Below, in pieces: positions 35,145 through 43,902 of a DNA stretch of 64,000 nucleotides. The number at the start of each line of letters is the position of its first letter. Positions within the stretch are counted from its first letter, which is position 1. The stretch covers positions 496,001 to 560,000 of the forward strand of contig NZ_JAATVW010000001.1 in NCBI RefSeq assembly GCF_011947225.1, read 5' to 3'. The notes under the pieces were generated by a model. The model saw only the letters and a program-made list of their open reading frames with translations. It did not search any database and had not been told where the DNA came from. The DNA comes from Planosporangium flavigriseum. Lineage in GTDB: Bacteria > Actinomycetota > Actinomycetes > Mycobacteriales > Micromonosporaceae. The translations under genes were made by a program, and so were the position numbers.

Positions 35145-36545
35145 TCACTCGACCAGGTGGAACAGCACTTTTCGCCGGGACGGGTCGGCCTCGACCAACC
35201 GGACCCGCACCCGCGTACCCGCCACCAGTCCGTCGCCCGCGCAGCGCGCCTGTACCGGTGGATCGTCGAGCGCGACGACGCCGGGGTCGACGTCCAGCAC
35301 GGCCGCTTCGAACTCCTCCCCCACCCGCGCTTCGAGCAGGACGGCCTCCACCAGGTCGACCGCGCCGCGCTCGGCCGCGCTCGCGATCCGGTCGGTCGAC
35401 GACATCACATCGGGCAGGTTCGGCAAGGCCTGCCGTACCCACTCGGGCACCTCGGCACCGGCGTGCAACGCCAGGCACACCTCGGTCGCGTACCGGTCCG
35501 CGAGGCGCCGCAGCGGCGCGGTCACGTGTGAGTACGGAGCGGCCACCGCCCCGTGGCCCGCGTCGGCCGGTGCCTGCCCCGCGAACGCCCGGTACCCGGC
35601 GCCCCGCATCAACTCGATGGCCTCGTCGAGGAAGGCCGCCTTGCGCGGATCGGCCGGGTCAAGCGTCGCGATGACACCACCGACCTGTACGCCGTGGGGC
35701 CAGACCACGCCGAGCGCGGGCGCCGCGGCGCGCAGTTTGGCCACCGCCTCGGGCCGCGGCGCCGGCATCGTACGCAAGAGACCGATCCGACCGTCGATCA
35801 TGATTTTCGCGGCGGTCACTCCGGTGAGCAGCGAGATCTGGGCGTTGTACTCCTCCACCGCGAGCGGTGCGCGTAGCACCAGACGCCAGCCGTTGCCGTC
35901 GCGCTCGACCTCCTGGTCGGGGATCGGCAGGTTGATGGCTCCCCGGGCCAGGCCGCGCTCGATGAGCAGCTTGCCGATCTCCGGTAACAGCGCCACCGGC
36001 TCAGCCGGCTGCCCAGCATCCACGTCGGACTGCACCCGTTCGTAGTTCAGCTTGGCCCGGCTGCGTACGAGCGCCCGCTCGACCCGTACGGCTACCGTGC
36101 CGCCGTCGGCGTCGAGGTCGGTCGTCCAGACCACCGCCGGCCGCTCCCGGTCCGGCAGCAGGCTCGCGGCGTCTTCGCTGAGCACCTTCGGGTACAGCGG
36201 CACCTTGCCGTCGGGCAGGTACACCGTCTGTCCGCGAGTCCACGCCTCGGTGTCCACCGCGCCGCCGGGGCGTACCCAGGATGCGACGTCAGCGATCGCG
36301 TAGTACACCCGGTAACCGCCACCGGAGCGGCGCTGGAGACACATCGCCTGATCGAGGTCGAGCGAGGTGGCCGGGTCGATCGTCGCGAACGGAATGTCGG
36401 TGCGGTCGACCGGGGGTCTCGGAGGCTCGGAGACGCTCTGCTCCGCCTCTTCCTGTACCGCCGCCGGGAACCCGTCCGGCAGCTTCAGTTCACGGCGCAG
36501 TGCGCCGAAGTTGAAATGGGGCGCACGTACGCGTCTGAGAGCCAC
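35145..36545 (-). CDS. RNB-domain ribonuclease (RNase II/R family)
   Basis: 3'-5' hydrolytic exoribonuclease core of about 466 residues. The Asp cluster of the RNB active site is conserved in TIDPATSLDLDQAM (D57, D63, D65 from the chosen start), followed by YAIADVASWVRPGGAVDTEA and RGQTVYLPDGKVPLYPKVLS. The C-terminal part contains YSHVTAPLRRLADRYATEVC. It lacks the cold-shock and S1 RNA-binding domains of full RNase R, which is usual for the actinobacterial form. The GTG at 36545 (MALRRVRAPHFNFGAL) is chosen because homologues begin with such a sequence; longer in-frame starts up to 36632 look non-coding. Confidence 0.9.
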   Translation of the reverse strand: MALRRVRAPHFNFGALRRELKLPDGFPAAVQEEAEQSVSEPPRPPVDRTDIPFATIDPATSLDLDQAMCLQRRSGGGYRVYYAIADVASWVRPGGAVDTEAWTRGQTVYLPDGKVPLYPKVLSEDAASLLPDRERPAVVWTTDLDADGGTVAVRVERALVRSRAKLNYERVQSDVDAGQPAEPVALLPEIGKLLIERGLARGAINLPIPDQEVERDGNGWRLVLRAPLAVEEYNAQISLLTGVTAAKIMIDGRIGLLRTMPAPRPEAVAKLRAAAPALGVVWPHGVQVGGVIATLDPADPRKAAFLDEAIELMRGAGYRAFAGQAPADAGHGAVAAPYSHVTAPLRRLADRYATEVCLALHAGAEVPEWVRQALPNLPDVMSSTDRIASAAERGAVDLVEAVLLEARVGEEFEAAVLDVDPGVVALDDPPVQARCAGDGLVAGTRVRVRLVEADPSRRKVLFHLVE

Positions 36546-36640
36546 AGGGTATGTCCTATCACTCTCGCGTACGGCGCCCCACCCATCGTTGCTTTGCGAG
36601 TGTTCTCCGCGCTTTTGCTTGCGGATGTTCACCTGCCCGA

Positions 36641-37711
36641 CTAGCGGGCGGTACCGACCTTGGTACGCGTGCCGTTCACCCGCTTGAGCGGAGCCGGAAC
36701 GGTGCCGGCGGCGGCCTTCGTCGCCTTCGTCGCGGCCGTCTTCGCGGTGCCGGTTGCCTTCGCCGCGGCCTTGGCCGCGATGTTGGCGGCCGACTTCGCG
36801 GTGCCGGTCGTCTTGGCGACAGCCGTCTTCGCGGTGCCGGTGGCCTTCGCGACGGCCGTCTTCGCGGCCGGACGCACCGACTTGGTCGCCGGGGTCGCCT
36901 TGGCCGGCGCCTTGGTCGGCGTCGCCTTGCGAGCGGTGGCGGTCGGCGCGGCCTTGCGAGCGGTGGCCGGGCGGGTGGCGGCAACCTTGACAGCAGCCTT
37001 CTTGGCCGGCGCGGTCTTGACAGCAGCCTTCTTGGTCGGAGCGGCCTTGGCGGTCGTCTTGGCAGCGGTCGTCTTGGCAGCGGCCTTCTTGGCCGGAGCG
37101 GCCTTCGCGGTCGTCTTGGCAACGGCCTTCTTGGTCGGAGCGGCCTTCGCGGTCGTCTTGGCAACGGCCTTCTTGGCCGGAGCGGCCTTCGCGGTCGTCT
37201 TGGCAACGGCCTTCTTGGCCGGAGCGGCCTTCGCGGTCGTCTTGGCAACGGCCTTCTTGGCCGGAGCGGCCTTCGCGGTCGTCTTGGCCGGAGCCTTCTT
37301 GGCCGGGGCGGTCTTCTTGGCCGCAACCGTCTTCGCCGGCGCGGCCTTGCGGGCCGGCGCCACCTTGGCAGTCGTCACCTTGGTGGTGGTCGCCTTCTTG
37401 GCGGGCGCGGTCTTCACGGCAGCCTTCTTGGCGGGCGCGGTCTTGACAGCGGCCTTGTTGGCAGGCGCGGTCTTGCGAGCCGGGGCCACCTTCGCGATCG
37501 CCTTCTTCGCCACGGCCTTCTTCGGCGCGGCCGTCTTCGCCACGGCCTTCTTCGGCGCGGCCGTCTTCGCGGTCGTCGCCTTCGCCACGGTGTTCTTCGC
37601 CGTCGCAGCCTTGCTGACCGCGGCACGGGTACCCGTGGTCTTGGTGGTGGTCGCACCAGCCGCGCGCTTGGCAGCCGGTCTCGTGGTGGTGGCCTTGTTT
37701 GCTGCGGCCAT
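36641..37711 (-). CDS. histone H1-like Lys/Ala/Pro repeat protein
   Basis: A 356-residue protein built almost entirely of Lys, Ala, Thr and Pro, starting [19 protein letters not shown] at the ATG at 37711 (GAGGGGGAAACAG upstream). The central part has five copies of the 14-residue unit [14 protein letters not shown], flanked by looser AKKA and TGTAK repeats. The composition equals the C-terminal tail of mycobacterial HupB and eukaryotic H1, but there is no HU or globular domain. I infer a DNA-binding nucleoid protein, probably disordered. It is monocistronic as far as can be seen, between the RNB gene and a small conserved gene. Confidence 0.85.
   Translation of the reverse strand: MAAANKATTTRPAAKRAAGATTTKTTGTRAAVSKAATAKNTVAKATTAKTAAPKKAVAKTAAPKKAVAKKAIAKVAPARKTAPANKAAVKTAPAKKAAVKTAPAKKATTTKVTTAKVAPARKAAPAKTVAAKKTAPAKKAPAKTTAKAAPAKKAVAKTTAKAAPAKKAVAKTTAKAAPAKKAVAKTTAKAAPTKKAVAKTTAKAAPAKKAAAKTTAAKTTAKAAPTKKAAVKTAPAKKAAVKVAATRPATARKAAPTATARKATPTKAPAKATPATKSVRPAAKTAVAKATGTAKTAVAKTTGTAKSAANIAAKAAAKATGTAKTAATKATKAAAGTVPAPLKRVNGTRTKVGTAR
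37085..37300. repeat. 42-bp tandem repeat inside the H1-like gene
   Basis: Five units of a 42-bp sequence (plus strand GCGGCCTTCGCGGTCGTC followed by TTGGCAACGGCCTTCTTGG...) encode the 14-residue H1-like motif. Copies are nearly identical, indicating recent expansion. Confidence 0.9.
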
Positions 37712-37775
37712 CGTCTGTTTCCCCCTCGTCGGGGACTTCCGCCGGTTGGTCGGTGCGGGCGCTACTACAGCGCGC

Positions 37776-37976
37776 CTACCCCGTTTCTCCGTTCCAGCGG
37801 GCGTCCTCCGCATCCCAAGTCTCGTTTCGAACTCTTACTCGGTCGAGCGCACGCTCGGCCTCCTCGGCCGAGTTGTACGGTCCGAGTCGATCCACCGCAG
37901 CGCAGACGTTGTCCCCGGTCTCGACGCGGTGATGTGAAAGGCACCAGTAGTACTGGTCAGCACCACTGTTGCTCAT
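37776..37976 (-). CDS. small conserved actinobacterial protein
   Basis: A 66-residue polar protein from the ATG at 37976 (MSNSGADQYYWCLSHHRVE). It has CLSHHRVETGDNVC, two cysteines with two histidines between, and an SPOR-like end (LGPYNSAEEAERALDRVRVR) followed by NETWDAEDARW. A Cys/His metal site is possible. Similar short proteins occur widely in actinobacteria without known function. It lies 64 bp upstream of the H1-like gene on the same strand, so they could be co-transcribed. Confidence 0.75.
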   Translation of the reverse strand: MSNSGADQYYWCLSHHRVETGDNVCAAVDRLGPYNSAEEAERALDRVRVRNETWDAEDARWNGETG

Positions 37977-38377
37977 GTCCTTCACACTGCCCCCCACATC
38001 GGCCGTCCACCACCGATCCTTATAAATTTGACCAACAGCTTCCACAGTAGACCCGTCCGAGTGACAACAGGGCATGATGATGATGCCCTAAACCGGGCTA
38101 GCGAAACGCGGCCCAAGACGGCCCGACGGCATCCGAATTTGCCGTACATGCCTTGTGTTGCCGTGATGTTTGAGCCCGAGAACGACGTCAGCGGCTCGCA
38201 TGTTTCGACGTTTGGTCACGCATCCGCTACCTGACTTCGGCGACTGCATCGCCGATAGGCTGCCGCGACAGAGCCGGAAACGACGAGATCCGGATCATGT
38301 GATCCGGATCTCTCGGTTCGGACGAAGGCATGCCAAGCGCGCCGTCGGCGTGCCGGCAGCGACAAAACGCCTGGGCG
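37977..38377. other. gene-poor stretch with two palindromes
   Basis: No convincing gene. It contains AGGGCAT-GATGATG-ATGCCCT (38069-38089, 7-bp stem) and a 28-bp near-perfect palindrome at 38285-38312. GC content is lower than in neighbouring DNA, and it begins the accessory stretch running to about 40.0 kb. Confidence 0.6.
38285..38312. terminator. 28-bp palindrome built from two GATCCGGATC copies
   Basis: GAGATCCGGATCA (38285-38297), TG, TGATCCGGATCTC (38300-38312): 13-bp perfect arms. It is 66 bp downstream of the minus-strand gene at 38378-38653, so a terminator is possible; each arm is itself palindromic, which would also fit a protein-binding site. Confidence 0.5.
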
Positions 38378-38653
38378 CTAGAGGGTTGGGGTGCGCAGAT
38401 ACTCGGCGACGCGCTGGTGCTTTTTGTCGCGCGCTTTCACCGCCTTCTCCGCCGGGGTCTCTTCCGCAATTTCGGTCTTCGCCGAGCGGAGAACCTCGTC
38501 CTTGTTGTGGTAGTCAACCGGCGGCATTCCTCGAAGGGCCTTCAGCACCTCCTCAGGAGCACCCAGTTTCTCGGCCTCGCGGACGATGTCCTCCTTGAGC
38601 GCCGGAAAATCCATTGTCTCGAGGTACGGAGCTACCTCATCCCTGGTCACCAT
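38378..38653 (-). CDS. DUF2795 family protein
   Basis: A 91-residue protein from the ATG at 38653 (MVTRDEVAPYLETMDFPALK). The pattern of a short helical domain with FPALKEDIVREAEKLGAPEEV and LRGMPPVDYHNKDEVLRSA fits DUF2795. The C-terminus is charged (AEKAVKARDKKHQRVAEYL). Function unknown. AGGGG lies about 12 nt upstream. It stands alone in the accessory stretch. Confidence 0.75.
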   Translation of the reverse strand: MVTRDEVAPYLETMDFPALKEDIVREAEKLGAPEEVLKALRGMPPVDYHNKDEVLRSAKTEIAEETPAEKAVKARDKKHQRVAEYLRTPTL

Positions 38654-38738
38654 CGCGATCGCGCCCCTCGCCTCTCCTCTGCACAGCAACGTTGAGCGCC
38701 TACCCAGGCGCGTCGGTGCGAACCGCTGTGGCCAAGGT

Positions 38739-39197
38739 TCAGATCATCCGCAGTCGTTCGGCGAGCCGATCCAGACCGCCCTTGACCATCTGCCCGTACC
38801 CGTCATCGGCGAGCACCCCTACCGCGGCCCACCCACGTTCCAGATGATGCCGTGCCCGCTCCAGATCCCCGAGTTTGCGATAGGCCTCGCCCAAGTTGAG
38901 ATGCAACGAGGGGTAGAAACCGCGTACGGATCCGCTGACGCCGGCCTGCCATACGCGTTCGTCCGTAAGTGAATCGGCCGCCTCCAACGCCCGCAGGTCC
39001 CACATCAGTTCCTCGCGCACGTCGTCCTGAACATCGGCCATGGAATGCGCGAGAGCGCAACGGTGCAAGGCATCACCGGTCAGGCCGATCTCGTCCCAGA
39101 TCTTCGCGAAAAGGCTGCGGGCGGCGGCTCGCTCGCCGCGCTGGCCGAGCTCGACACCCTGACCGATCCGCGCCATGATCAAATCCGGTTCCGCCAT
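38739..39197 (-). CDS. TPR-like protein
   Basis: A 152-residue soluble helical protein with features of tetratricopeptide repeats: GQGVELGQRGERAAARSLFA (about 12-31) and LHLNLGEAYRKLGDLERARH (about 98-117). It starts at the ATG at 39197 behind a strong ribosome binding site (AAGGAGGGGCC). TPR proteins mediate protein contacts; no partner is evident. A short HAD-like tail remnant lies directly upstream on the same strand. Confidence 0.75.
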   Translation of the reverse strand: MAEPDLIMARIGQGVELGQRGERAAARSLFAKIWDEIGLTGDALHRCALAHSMADVQDDVREELMWDLRALEAADSLTDERVWQAGVSGSVRGFYPSLHLNLGEAYRKLGDLERARHHLERGWAAVGVLADDGYGQMVKGGLDRLAERLRMI

Positions 39198-39220
39198 GGC
39201 CCCTCCTTGAGGAGTGGAGG

Positions 39221-39358
39221 CTACAGCTGAGCTTCGATTTCGGCTATCGCCTGAGCGCTGTCATTGAACAGAACCGCGCACATACCGGCGCGGCGGGCCG
39301 CCTCGACCGCCAAATCGACGTCGTACACCCGCCCGCTCCTGTTTCCATTCGCGCGCAT
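39221..39358 (-). pseudogene. short remnant resembling the C-terminus of a HAD-type hydrolase
   Basis: Reading leftward from the ATG at 39358 gives 45 residues including GRVYDVDLAVEAARRAGM and AVLFNDSAQAIAEIEAQL. This resembles the last segment of HAD-family phosphatases (D-V-x-A-A-R-x-A-G-M). No catalytic domain precedes it, so it looks like the leftover of a deleted gene. It ends 24 nt before the TPR gene. Low certainty. Confidence 0.35.
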
Positions 39359-39491
39359 CGACGAAGCCGTTACTCCGAATCGCCCTCCGGTAACGGGGAC
39401 GCAGACCGCGCAAGGACTCGTAGCGCAGGGGTGATCTCAAGTACCCCGACCGGCAGTGGTCTCCGCAGGCCAGGTCACGAGGTCAAGGCGA

Positions 39492-40004
39492 CTACTCGGC
39501 GAACTTGATGAAGTCCTCGCCGAGCTTGCGCAGCTGCTGCCTCGACACGAACATCGAGACCTCGCGCTCATCCCTGGCGTTGCCGCGGGGAAAGCGGCGG
39601 CGGAGGCGGAACTCGACCTGGAACAGCGGTTCGTCTTCGGTCGCGACGTTGTCCCTCGCCTGGCCGATCGCGACTCCGTTGAAGACGTACTCCTCGGGCA
39701 CGACCACGTCCACCCCCATCAGGAGGACGCGTTGCTCGTAATCGGTTCGCCAGACTTCACCCAAGCTGATCCGCTCAGCGTGCTGTGTGCAGACGCCCCA
39801 CTCGACTCGAACTCCGAAGCGGTTGCTGGCGACGGCCCTGTCCACCTGTTCCTGACAACGCAGCACTGCACATGCACTCACGGTTTCCACCGTACCGATG
39901 GAGCGATACAGGTACGCCTGCGAGAAACGCCACATTTGCGCAGGTCGGCCCGGGTGCGCGGCGCACCTCGTCCTGCCGCTCCCGATCAAGCGGGTGGTCA
40001 TCAC
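39492..40004 (-). CDS. hypothetical protein
   Basis: Up to 170 residues; codon third positions are strongly G/C in the last ~100 codons (YEQRVLLMGVDVVVPEEYVF, FQVEFRLRRRFPRGNARDER, FVSRQQLRKLGEDFIKFAE), which supports a real gene. The first ~60 codons look less coding, so the start may be internal, for example the ATG encoding MGVDVVVPEEY. No domain recognised. Its 5' end abuts the 3' end of the GNAT gene. Confidence 0.5.
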   Translation of the reverse strand: MMTTRLIGSGRTRCAAHPGRPAQMWRFSQAYLYRSIGTVETVSACAVLRCQEQVDRAVASNRFGVRVEWGVCTQHAERISLGEVWRTDYEQRVLLMGVDVVVPEEYVFNGVAIGQARDNVATEDEPLFQVEFRLRRRFPRGNARDEREVSMFVSRQQLRKLGEDFIKFAE

Positions 40005-40013
40005 GCAACAGCA

Positions 40014-40622
40014 TCAACGAGTCGACTGTCGCATGACCCAGATGCTCAGCGGCTCTGTCACGGTGCGCACCACCTCCCAGCCTGCGCGGCGGTACACCTC
40101 GACGTTGGCCGGGTTGCTGGTTTCGAGGATCGCCGGCAGGCCGTCTTCGGTGGCACGGCGCAGTCCGGCCTTCATGACGGCATGACCCCAGCGACGGCCG
40201 GCGTTGTCGGGGTGGGTACCCAAAACGCCTAGGTACCAGAACGGGGCAGTTGGCAGTACGGCGTGCACCGCCCGGTCGTAGGCGTGGACACGGGCCAGCG
40301 CATCGGCCGGGAGTTGGGCCAGCGCGCCGAGAGCGAGAGTCTCGTCCGGCGACTCGTTCTGCGCTGCAGGGGGTTCCCAGATCGCGACGGAGGCGCCACG
40401 CCCGATCATCCAGATGGTTTCCTTGTGCACCCGCTTGTCGAAGAGGTGCCCGAAGAAGGCGGCGGCGTACTGCGGATAGCTCGCCTCTTCGGGGAACAGG
40501 TAGCGCAGAACGGGATCGTTGATGAATGCGGCGACCAGCGAGCCGATGACTCGTCCACGATCTGCCGAGGTGGCGACGGTGATCTCAGCGGCTGTCACGA
40601 CATGAGACGGTATAGCGATCAC
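40014..40622 (-). CDS. GNAT family N-acetyltransferase
   Basis: A 202-residue acetyl-CoA-dependent acyltransferase. The N-terminal strand (ITVATSADRGRVIGSLVAAF) is typical. WYLGVLGTHPDNAGRRWGHA corresponds to motif A (acetyl-CoA pyrophosphate loop, here with RRWGHA instead of the usual Q/R-x-x-G-x-G/A). PAILETSNPANVEVYRRAGW is motif B. The acceptor is unknown. The start is uncertain: GTG at 40622 has no clear ribosome binding site. It lies just downstream of rnpB on the same strand. Confidence 0.85.
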   Translation of the reverse strand: MIAIPSHVVTAAEITVATSADRGRVIGSLVAAFINDPVLRYLFPEEASYPQYAAAFFGHLFDKRVHKETIWMIGRGASVAIWEPPAAQNESPDETLALGALAQLPADALARVHAYDRAVHAVLPTAPFWYLGVLGTHPDNAGRRWGHAVMKAGLRRATEDGLPAILETSNPANVEVYRRAGWEVVRTVTEPLSIWVMRQSTR

Positions 40623-40655
40623 GCGCGTACGGCGAGGCGGTACGCGAGCAGGGGC

Positions 40656-41070
40656 GCGACGGACGAGTCGACCTGTACGCCGGGTTCTGTGACCCGCTCA
40701 CGCGGGCCGGCGGCCATCCATCTCGGCCTGCCGTCACCGACAGGCTCTAGCAGCCTACCCGCAGGCATCGGGCGGGCAGCCCTCAATCGCCTGCGCAGGT
40801 CACCGCCGTGGCGGTGACCCTCTTGGCCTTGCTCCGGGTGGGGTTTACCGAGCCACCCCGGTCACCCGGGGTGCTGGTGGGCTCTTACTCCACCGTTTCA
40901 CCCTTACCCCGCGGCCGAAGCCGCGTGGCGGTCTGTTTTCTGTGGCACTGTCCCGCGGGTCGCCCCGGGTTGCCGTTAACAACCACCCTGCCCTGTGGAG
41001 CCCGGACGTTCCTCGGCAACGAGGCTGAAAAAGCCGCGTTGACGCGGCCGCCCGGTCGACTCGTCCATCG
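40656..41070 (-). ncRNA. rnpB: RNase P RNA (class A)
   Basis: Catalytic RNA that matures tRNA 5' ends. Read on the minus strand, the ends pair as helix P1 (GGACGAGTCGACC at the 5' end, about 41067-41055, with GGTCGACTCGTCC at the 3' end, about 40675-40661). Conserved core elements are present: GAGGAACGTCCGGGCTCCAC near the 5' end, ACAGAAAACAGACCGCC, GGTAAGGGTGAAACGGTG, and AGAACCCGGCGTACAGG near the 3' end. Length is about 415 nt, normal for actinobacteria. A TACCAT box about 10 nt upstream (41079-41084) may be the -10 element. Termini are approximate. Confidence 0.95.
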
Positions 41071-41176
41071 CACGTCCAATGGTACAAACACCTGCGGCCG
41101 GCCGACGCTTCCCATGATCTGTGCGTGTCACAACGCATACCGGCATCCATGAATTGCGACTAGCCTGGCGATCACC

Positions 41177-41965
41177 ATGACTGCCGCACATATCGCACTG
41201 CTTCTGGTCGCCGGGCTCGCCGCCGGCACCGTGAACGCCATCGCCGGCGGCGGATCGCTGGTGACGTTCCCGGCGCTGGTGGCGACGGGCCTACCGACTG
41301 TCGCCGCCAACGTGACGAACTCGGTCGCGGTCTTCCCCGGGTACGTCAGCAGTGTGGTCGGCAGCCGGCACGATCTCGCGAACCTCGCCGCCGAGGACGG
41401 GAAGCACGGCTTCCGTCGGCTCCTCGCCCTCGCGCCCACCGCGATCGTCGGTACGGCCGCCGGCTGTGTCCTGCTGCTGGCGACTCCCGCCAAGGCGTTC
41501 GACAAGGTGGTGCCGTTCCTGGTGCTCGGCGCGGGCGCGGTGCTCGCGTTCCAGGGGCGCCTGCGCGGCGTGGTCGGGCACCCTCACGAGATGTCGCCGC
41601 GCCACCGACTGCTGGCGCTGCACGGCATGGTGCTGCTCGGCTCGGTGTACGGGGGGTATTTCGGCGCGGCGCTGGGCGTCATGTTCGTCGCGGCGTTAGG
41701 GCTGGTGCTCGCCACGAGCCTGGCCCGTGTCAGCGCCCTGAAGAACGCCCTCTCGGCTCTAGTCGGCTTCGTCACAGTGGTGGTGTTCGCGCTGTTCGGC
41801 CCGGTCGACTGGGCCGACGTGGCGGTGCTCGCGCCGGCCACCATTACGGGCGGCTACCTCGGTGCCCGCCTCGCGCGACGGCTGCCGGCGCGGGTCCTCC
41901 GCGCGCTGATCGTGACGTTCGCCAGCGTCATCGGTGTGTATCTGCTGATCCGCGCGTACCGCTAG
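41177..41965 (+). CDS. TSUP (TauE/SafE) family membrane permease
   Basis: A 262-residue protein with about eight hydrophobic helices. The N-terminal GLAAGTVNAIAGGGSLVTFP (about 15-34) is the family signature. The second half repeats the fold (GGYFGAALGVMFVAALGL). Members transport sulfite, sulfonates or other organic anions; the substrate here is not known. It starts from an ATG at 41177, divergent from rnpB, and is convergent with the symporter operon. Confidence 0.92.
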   Translation: MTAAHIALLLVAGLAAGTVNAIAGGGSLVTFPALVATGLPTVAANVTNSVAVFPGYVSSVVGSRHDLANLAAEDGKHGFRRLLALAPTAIVGTAAGCVLLLATPAKAFDKVVPFLVLGAGAVLAFQGRLRGVVGHPHEMSPRHRLLALHGMVLLGSVYGGYFGAALGVMFVAALGLVLATSLARVSALKNALSALVGFVTVVVFALFGPVDWADVAVLAPATITGGYLGARLARRLPARVLRALIVTFASVIGVYLLIRAYR

Positions 41966-41971
41966 CCCGCA

Positions 41972-42019
41972 GATCTTGGACACTTGGACCGCCTAGGACC
42001 GGTCCAAGTGTCCAAGATC
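41972..42019 (+). terminator. perfect 20-bp-arm palindrome between TSUP and symporter genes (dispersed family, copy 4)
   Basis: GATCTTGGACACTTGGACCG (41972-41991) is the exact reverse complement of 42000-42019; loop of 8 nt. Convergent genes on both sides. Confidence 0.82.
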
Positions 42020-42030
42020 GCGCGAAACCG

Positions 42031-43665
42031 TCAAGCCGTCACCGGCTCCGGGAGGTCCTTGACCCGGGGATCGCCCTCGTCGACGTGGTAGTCGTCCGCC
42101 ACCGTCGCGTCGACACCGTCGGGCGTCTTCATCGCGCGCAGCACCAGCGTCGCGAGCACCGTCACCACCAGGTTGACCCCGACCGCGAGGAACCCGGTGT
42201 ACACGGTGACCTTCGTGTCGAACCCGAGGTGCGAGAGCGCAAACGCGGACCCGCCGAAGTGCTGGTGCCTGGTGGCGGCGTTCGGCGTCACGTACAGCAT
42301 CCAGAACCCGGCCGCCATGCCCGCGATCCAACCGGTGATGAGCGCCCCGCGGTGGAACCACCGGGTGTACAGGCCCAGCGCGACCGCCGGCAGCGTCTGC
42401 AGGATGACCACGCCGCCGATGAGCTGCAGGTCAATGGAGAACTGCGGGTCGAGGAAGAGAATGAACGCCAGCGCGCCCACCTTCACCAGCAGCGAGGTGA
42501 CCTTGCTGACCTTGGCCTCCTGCTCCGGGGTGGCACCCGGGCGCAGGTACTCCTTGTAGATGTTGCGGGTGAACAGGTTCGCCGCCGCGATCGACATGAT
42601 CGCCGCCGGCACCAGCGCCCCGATCCCGACCGCGGCGAACGCGATGCCCGCAAACCAGTCCGGGAACATCTTCTCGAACAGCAGCGGCACGACCGTGTTG
42701 CTGTCGACGGTGCCGGCCGTGGCGCCGGCCATCGGCTGGATGCCCGCCGCGATCGCCATGTAGCCGAGTAGCGCGATCAGACCCAGCAGGAACGAGTACG
42801 CCGGAAGCGCCGACATGTTCCGCTTGATCACGCCACGGCTCCGGCTGGCGAGCACGGCGGTGACGCTGTGCGGGTACAGGAACAGCGCCAACGCCGACCC
42901 GAACGCGAGGGTGACGTACTGCCACTGGTTGGCCGCGTTCAACAGCGTGCCGTCGGTCGGCGACGGCGTTTTGGCGAACTTCGCGTCGGCCGCGCCGAAG
43001 ATCTTGTCCCAGCCGCCGAGCTTGTACGGGATGTACAGCACCGCAACGGCGATCACGATATAGATGAGGATGTCCTTGACGAACGCGATCAGCGCCGGCG
43101 CCCGCAGCCCGGACTGGTACGTGTACCCGGCGAGGATCGCGAACGCGATGATGATCGGCGCGTGCCGGGCGAGCATCGAGTCGCCGGTCATGCCCATCGT
43201 CTTCAGAACGGCTTCGATGCCGACCAACTGAAGTGCGATGTACGGCATCGTGGCGACGATGCCGGTGATCGCGACGACCAGCGCGAGCGTCGGCGAGCCG
43301 AACCGGGCCCGCACGAAGTCGGCCGGCGTGACGAAGCCGTGCCGGTGCGACACCGACCAGAGGCGCACCAGGACCAGGAACGCCATCGGATAAATGATGA
43401 TTGTGTACGGAACCGCGAAGAAACCCATCGCGCCGGCGCCGAACAGCAGCGCGGGCACGGCCACGAACGTGTACGCGGTGTACAGGTCACCGCCGAGCAG
43501 GAACCAGGTGATCCAGCCGCCGAAGCTGCGCCCGCCCAGTCCCCACTCGTCGAGGTGCTCGAGGGTTTCGGGGCGACGCCACCGGGCGGCGACGAAGCCG
43601 AGCGCGCTGACGGCGAGGAACAGGATCGTGAAGATGACGATCTCGGTGAGGTGGTTTCTCCACAC
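42031..43665 (-). CDS. sodium:solute symporter (SSS family, MctC-like)
   Basis: A 544-residue membrane protein with about 13 helices, including WFLLGGDLYTAYTFVAVPAL and FVTPADFVRARFGSPTLALV. The SSS signature region near 320-345 has GIAFAAVGIGALVPAAIMSI. It resembles MctC-type monocarboxylate (acetate/propionate/pyruvate) symporters, which pair with a small DUF485 or DUF3311 partner. Starts at the GTG at 43665 (MWRNHLTEIV), 6 nt after the DUF3311 stop. Confidence 0.93.
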   Translation of the reverse strand: MWRNHLTEIVIFTILFLAVSALGFVAARWRRPETLEHLDEWGLGGRSFGGWITWFLLGGDLYTAYTFVAVPALLFGAGAMGFFAVPYTIIIYPMAFLVLVRLWSVSHRHGFVTPADFVRARFGSPTLALVVAITGIVATMPYIALQLVGIEAVLKTMGMTGDSMLARHAPIIIAFAILAGYTYQSGLRAPALIAFVKDILIYIVIAVAVLYIPYKLGGWDKIFGAADAKFAKTPSPTDGTLLNAANQWQYVTLAFGSALALFLYPHSVTAVLASRSRGVIKRNMSALPAYSFLLGLIALLGYMAIAAGIQPMAGATAGTVDSNTVVPLLFEKMFPDWFAGIAFAAVGIGALVPAAIMSIAAANLFTRNIYKEYLRPGATPEQEAKVSKVTSLLVKVGALAFILFLDPQFSIDLQLIGGVVILQTLPAVALGLYTRWFHRGALITGWIAGMAAGFWMLYVTPNAATRHQHFGGSAFALSHLGFDTKVTVYTGFLAVGVNLVVTVLATLVLRAMKTPDGVDATVADDYHVDEGDPRVKDLPEPVTA

Positions 43666-43671
43666 GGCCGC

Positions 43672-43902
43672 TCACCCCCGCCGTTTCGTCATCTGATAGA
43701 CGAACGTGGTGGTGCCGACGCCGATGATGATGAAGGCGAGCTGCAGCCAGTAGAAGCGCGGAAGCCCGAACAGCTTGGGGTCGTTGGCGTTGAACAGCGG
43801 CACGAGCAACGGCACCACAACCGGTATGAGCAGCAGCCAGTACAGCGGGCTGCGGTCGTCGCGGCTACGCGGTGGCGCTGGCTCGTTCTGGGGGGATGTC
43901 AC
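43672..43902 (-). CDS. DUF3311 small membrane protein
   Basis: A 76-residue protein with two hydrophobic segments (YWLLLIPVVVPLLVPLF and FYWLQLAFIIIGVGTTTFVY). The GTG at 43902 follows GGAGGAG. DUF3311 proteins accompany SSS symporters and are thought to be accessory subunits. Its stop lies 6 nt before the symporter start. Confidence 0.9.
   Translation of the reverse strand: MTSPQNEPAPPRSRDDRSPLYWLLLIPVVVPLLVPLFNANDPKLFGLPRFYWLQLAFIIIGVGTTTFVYQMTKRRG

Noticed and set aside
37085-37300. Possible CRISPR-like array (regular 42-bp repeats)
   Set aside because: Repeats are contiguous without unique spacers and encode an in-frame 14-residue protein motif.
36551-38050. Long plus-strand Gly/Arg/Leu and Ala/Val/Phe repeat reading frames opposite the H1-like gene
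   Set aside because: They are antisense shadows of the Lys/Ala/Pro repeats; low-complexity GC-rich repeats keep other frames open. No start signals or homologous features.
40808-41152. Open reading frames across 40.8-41.15 kb
   Set aside because: They lie within RNase P RNA, whose conserved core and P1 pairing explain the sequence.
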